Source of the DNA: Propionibacteriaceae bacterium
GTDB taxonomy: Bacteria > Actinomycetota > Actinomycetes > Propionibacteriales > Propionibacteriaceae
NCBI GenBank assembly: GCA_031255975.1
Contig: JAIRRM010000032.1
Coordinates: 1 to 6,866 of the forward strand
Length of the DNA: 6,866 bases
Reading direction: 5' to 3'
Positions 6,665 through 6,866 of this stretch are shown here, piece by piece. The first letter of the stretch is position 1; each line of letters starts with the position of its first letter. A program made the position numbers and the translations under genes. Under the pieces are notes generated by a model, which was not told the origin of the DNA, did no database searches, and saw nothing but the letters and a program-made list of their open reading frames with translations.

Positions 6665-6866
6665 ACGGCAACATTGGCAGCACTGGTGGCGGTGCCGGGG
6701 TGTCCCGTCCCAGTATTGGTCGTCCCGTTCTGTGGTCGTTCCCGAAGCACCGCGAGTGGTGGCTTGACAACGGGATACGGGTATGGGCGTTCGATTTACC
6801 CGGTCAGGCGGTGGTATCTGCCGACGTGGTGTTTGAGCTGCCGCTTGCGACCGAACCCCGCCCACT
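6661..6866 (+). CDS. Second M16 family subunit, 3' partial
   Basis: The frame runs open from ATG 6661 to the window end, 68 codons. After a Gly/Ser-rich leader (residues 2-20), the stretch W-LDNGIRVWAFDLPG (about 35-49) and the strand after it (VVSADVVFELPL) match the N-terminal beta strand region of M16 proteins, where LDNG-x-x-V is typical. The ATGA overlap with the active subunit and a strong Shine-Dalgarno point to co-translation in near-equal amounts. The region where HxxEH would lie is beyond the window, so whether this subunit is active or degenerate cannot be seen. By analogy with paired bacterial M16 operons, a non-catalytic partner is likely. Confidence 0.75.
   Translation, partial: MNGNIGSTGGGAGVSRPSIGRPVLWSFPKHREWWLDNGIRVWAFDLPGQAVVSADVVFELPLATEPRP

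Noticed and set aside
5998..6750. 250-codon minus-strand open frame opposite the M16 genes
   Set aside because: It is a Ser/Ala/Thr-rich translation typical of antisense high-GC DNA and crosses the well-supported ATGA junction.

Overview
The window is about 6.9 kb of gene-dense, moderately high-GC DNA (roughly 60% by eye). Codon use and gene content suggest a Gram-positive actinobacterium: GTG starts, an acyl-CoA ligase, a paired M16 peptidase operon and possible leaderless starts. I cannot name the genus. There are seven genes, two of them cut by the window edges, and no RNA genes, insertion sequences or CRISPR arrays that I can see. No gene-free stretch exceeds 150 bases.

Left block, plus strand (2-1263): a CoA-biosynthesis operon. 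A stand-alone phosphopantothenate-cysteine ligase (coaB, missing about its first dozen residues) overlaps by 4 bases a stand-alone phosphopantothenoylcysteine decarboxylase (coaC). Both look like the separate streptococcal/enterococcal-type proteins rather than the fused CoaBC usual in actinobacteria. Together they convert 4'-phosphopantothenate to 4'-phosphopantetheine.

Middle block, plus strand (1414-4039): a class I adenylate-forming acyl-CoA ligase, preceded by an intergenic region with direct and inverted repeats. It is followed by a four-helix membrane protein of unknown function. A strong 13-bp hairpin terminator (4063-4102) closes this block. The CoA makers and a CoA consumer are therefore adjacent, although a 150-base gap with its own repeats suggests separate control.

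Right block: two minus-strand genes, a DUF554 membrane protein (5326-4592) and a two-repeat DUF1508/YegP-like small protein (4503-4147), converge on that terminator. Divergent from DUF554 across only 39 bases is an M16 (insulinase/pitrilysin-type) peptidase operon. Its first gene is a complete HxxEH active subunit. The second starts at an ATGA overlap behind a near-consensus Shine-Dalgarno and is cut by the right edge; it is probably the partner subunit.

I see no clear undescribed defence or mobile system. The points most worth following up are the split coaB-coaC pair in a high-GC background, the very tight divergent DUF554/M16 intergenic region with no Shine-Dalgarno on either side, and the uncharacterised membrane protein with a conserved-looking soluble tail.
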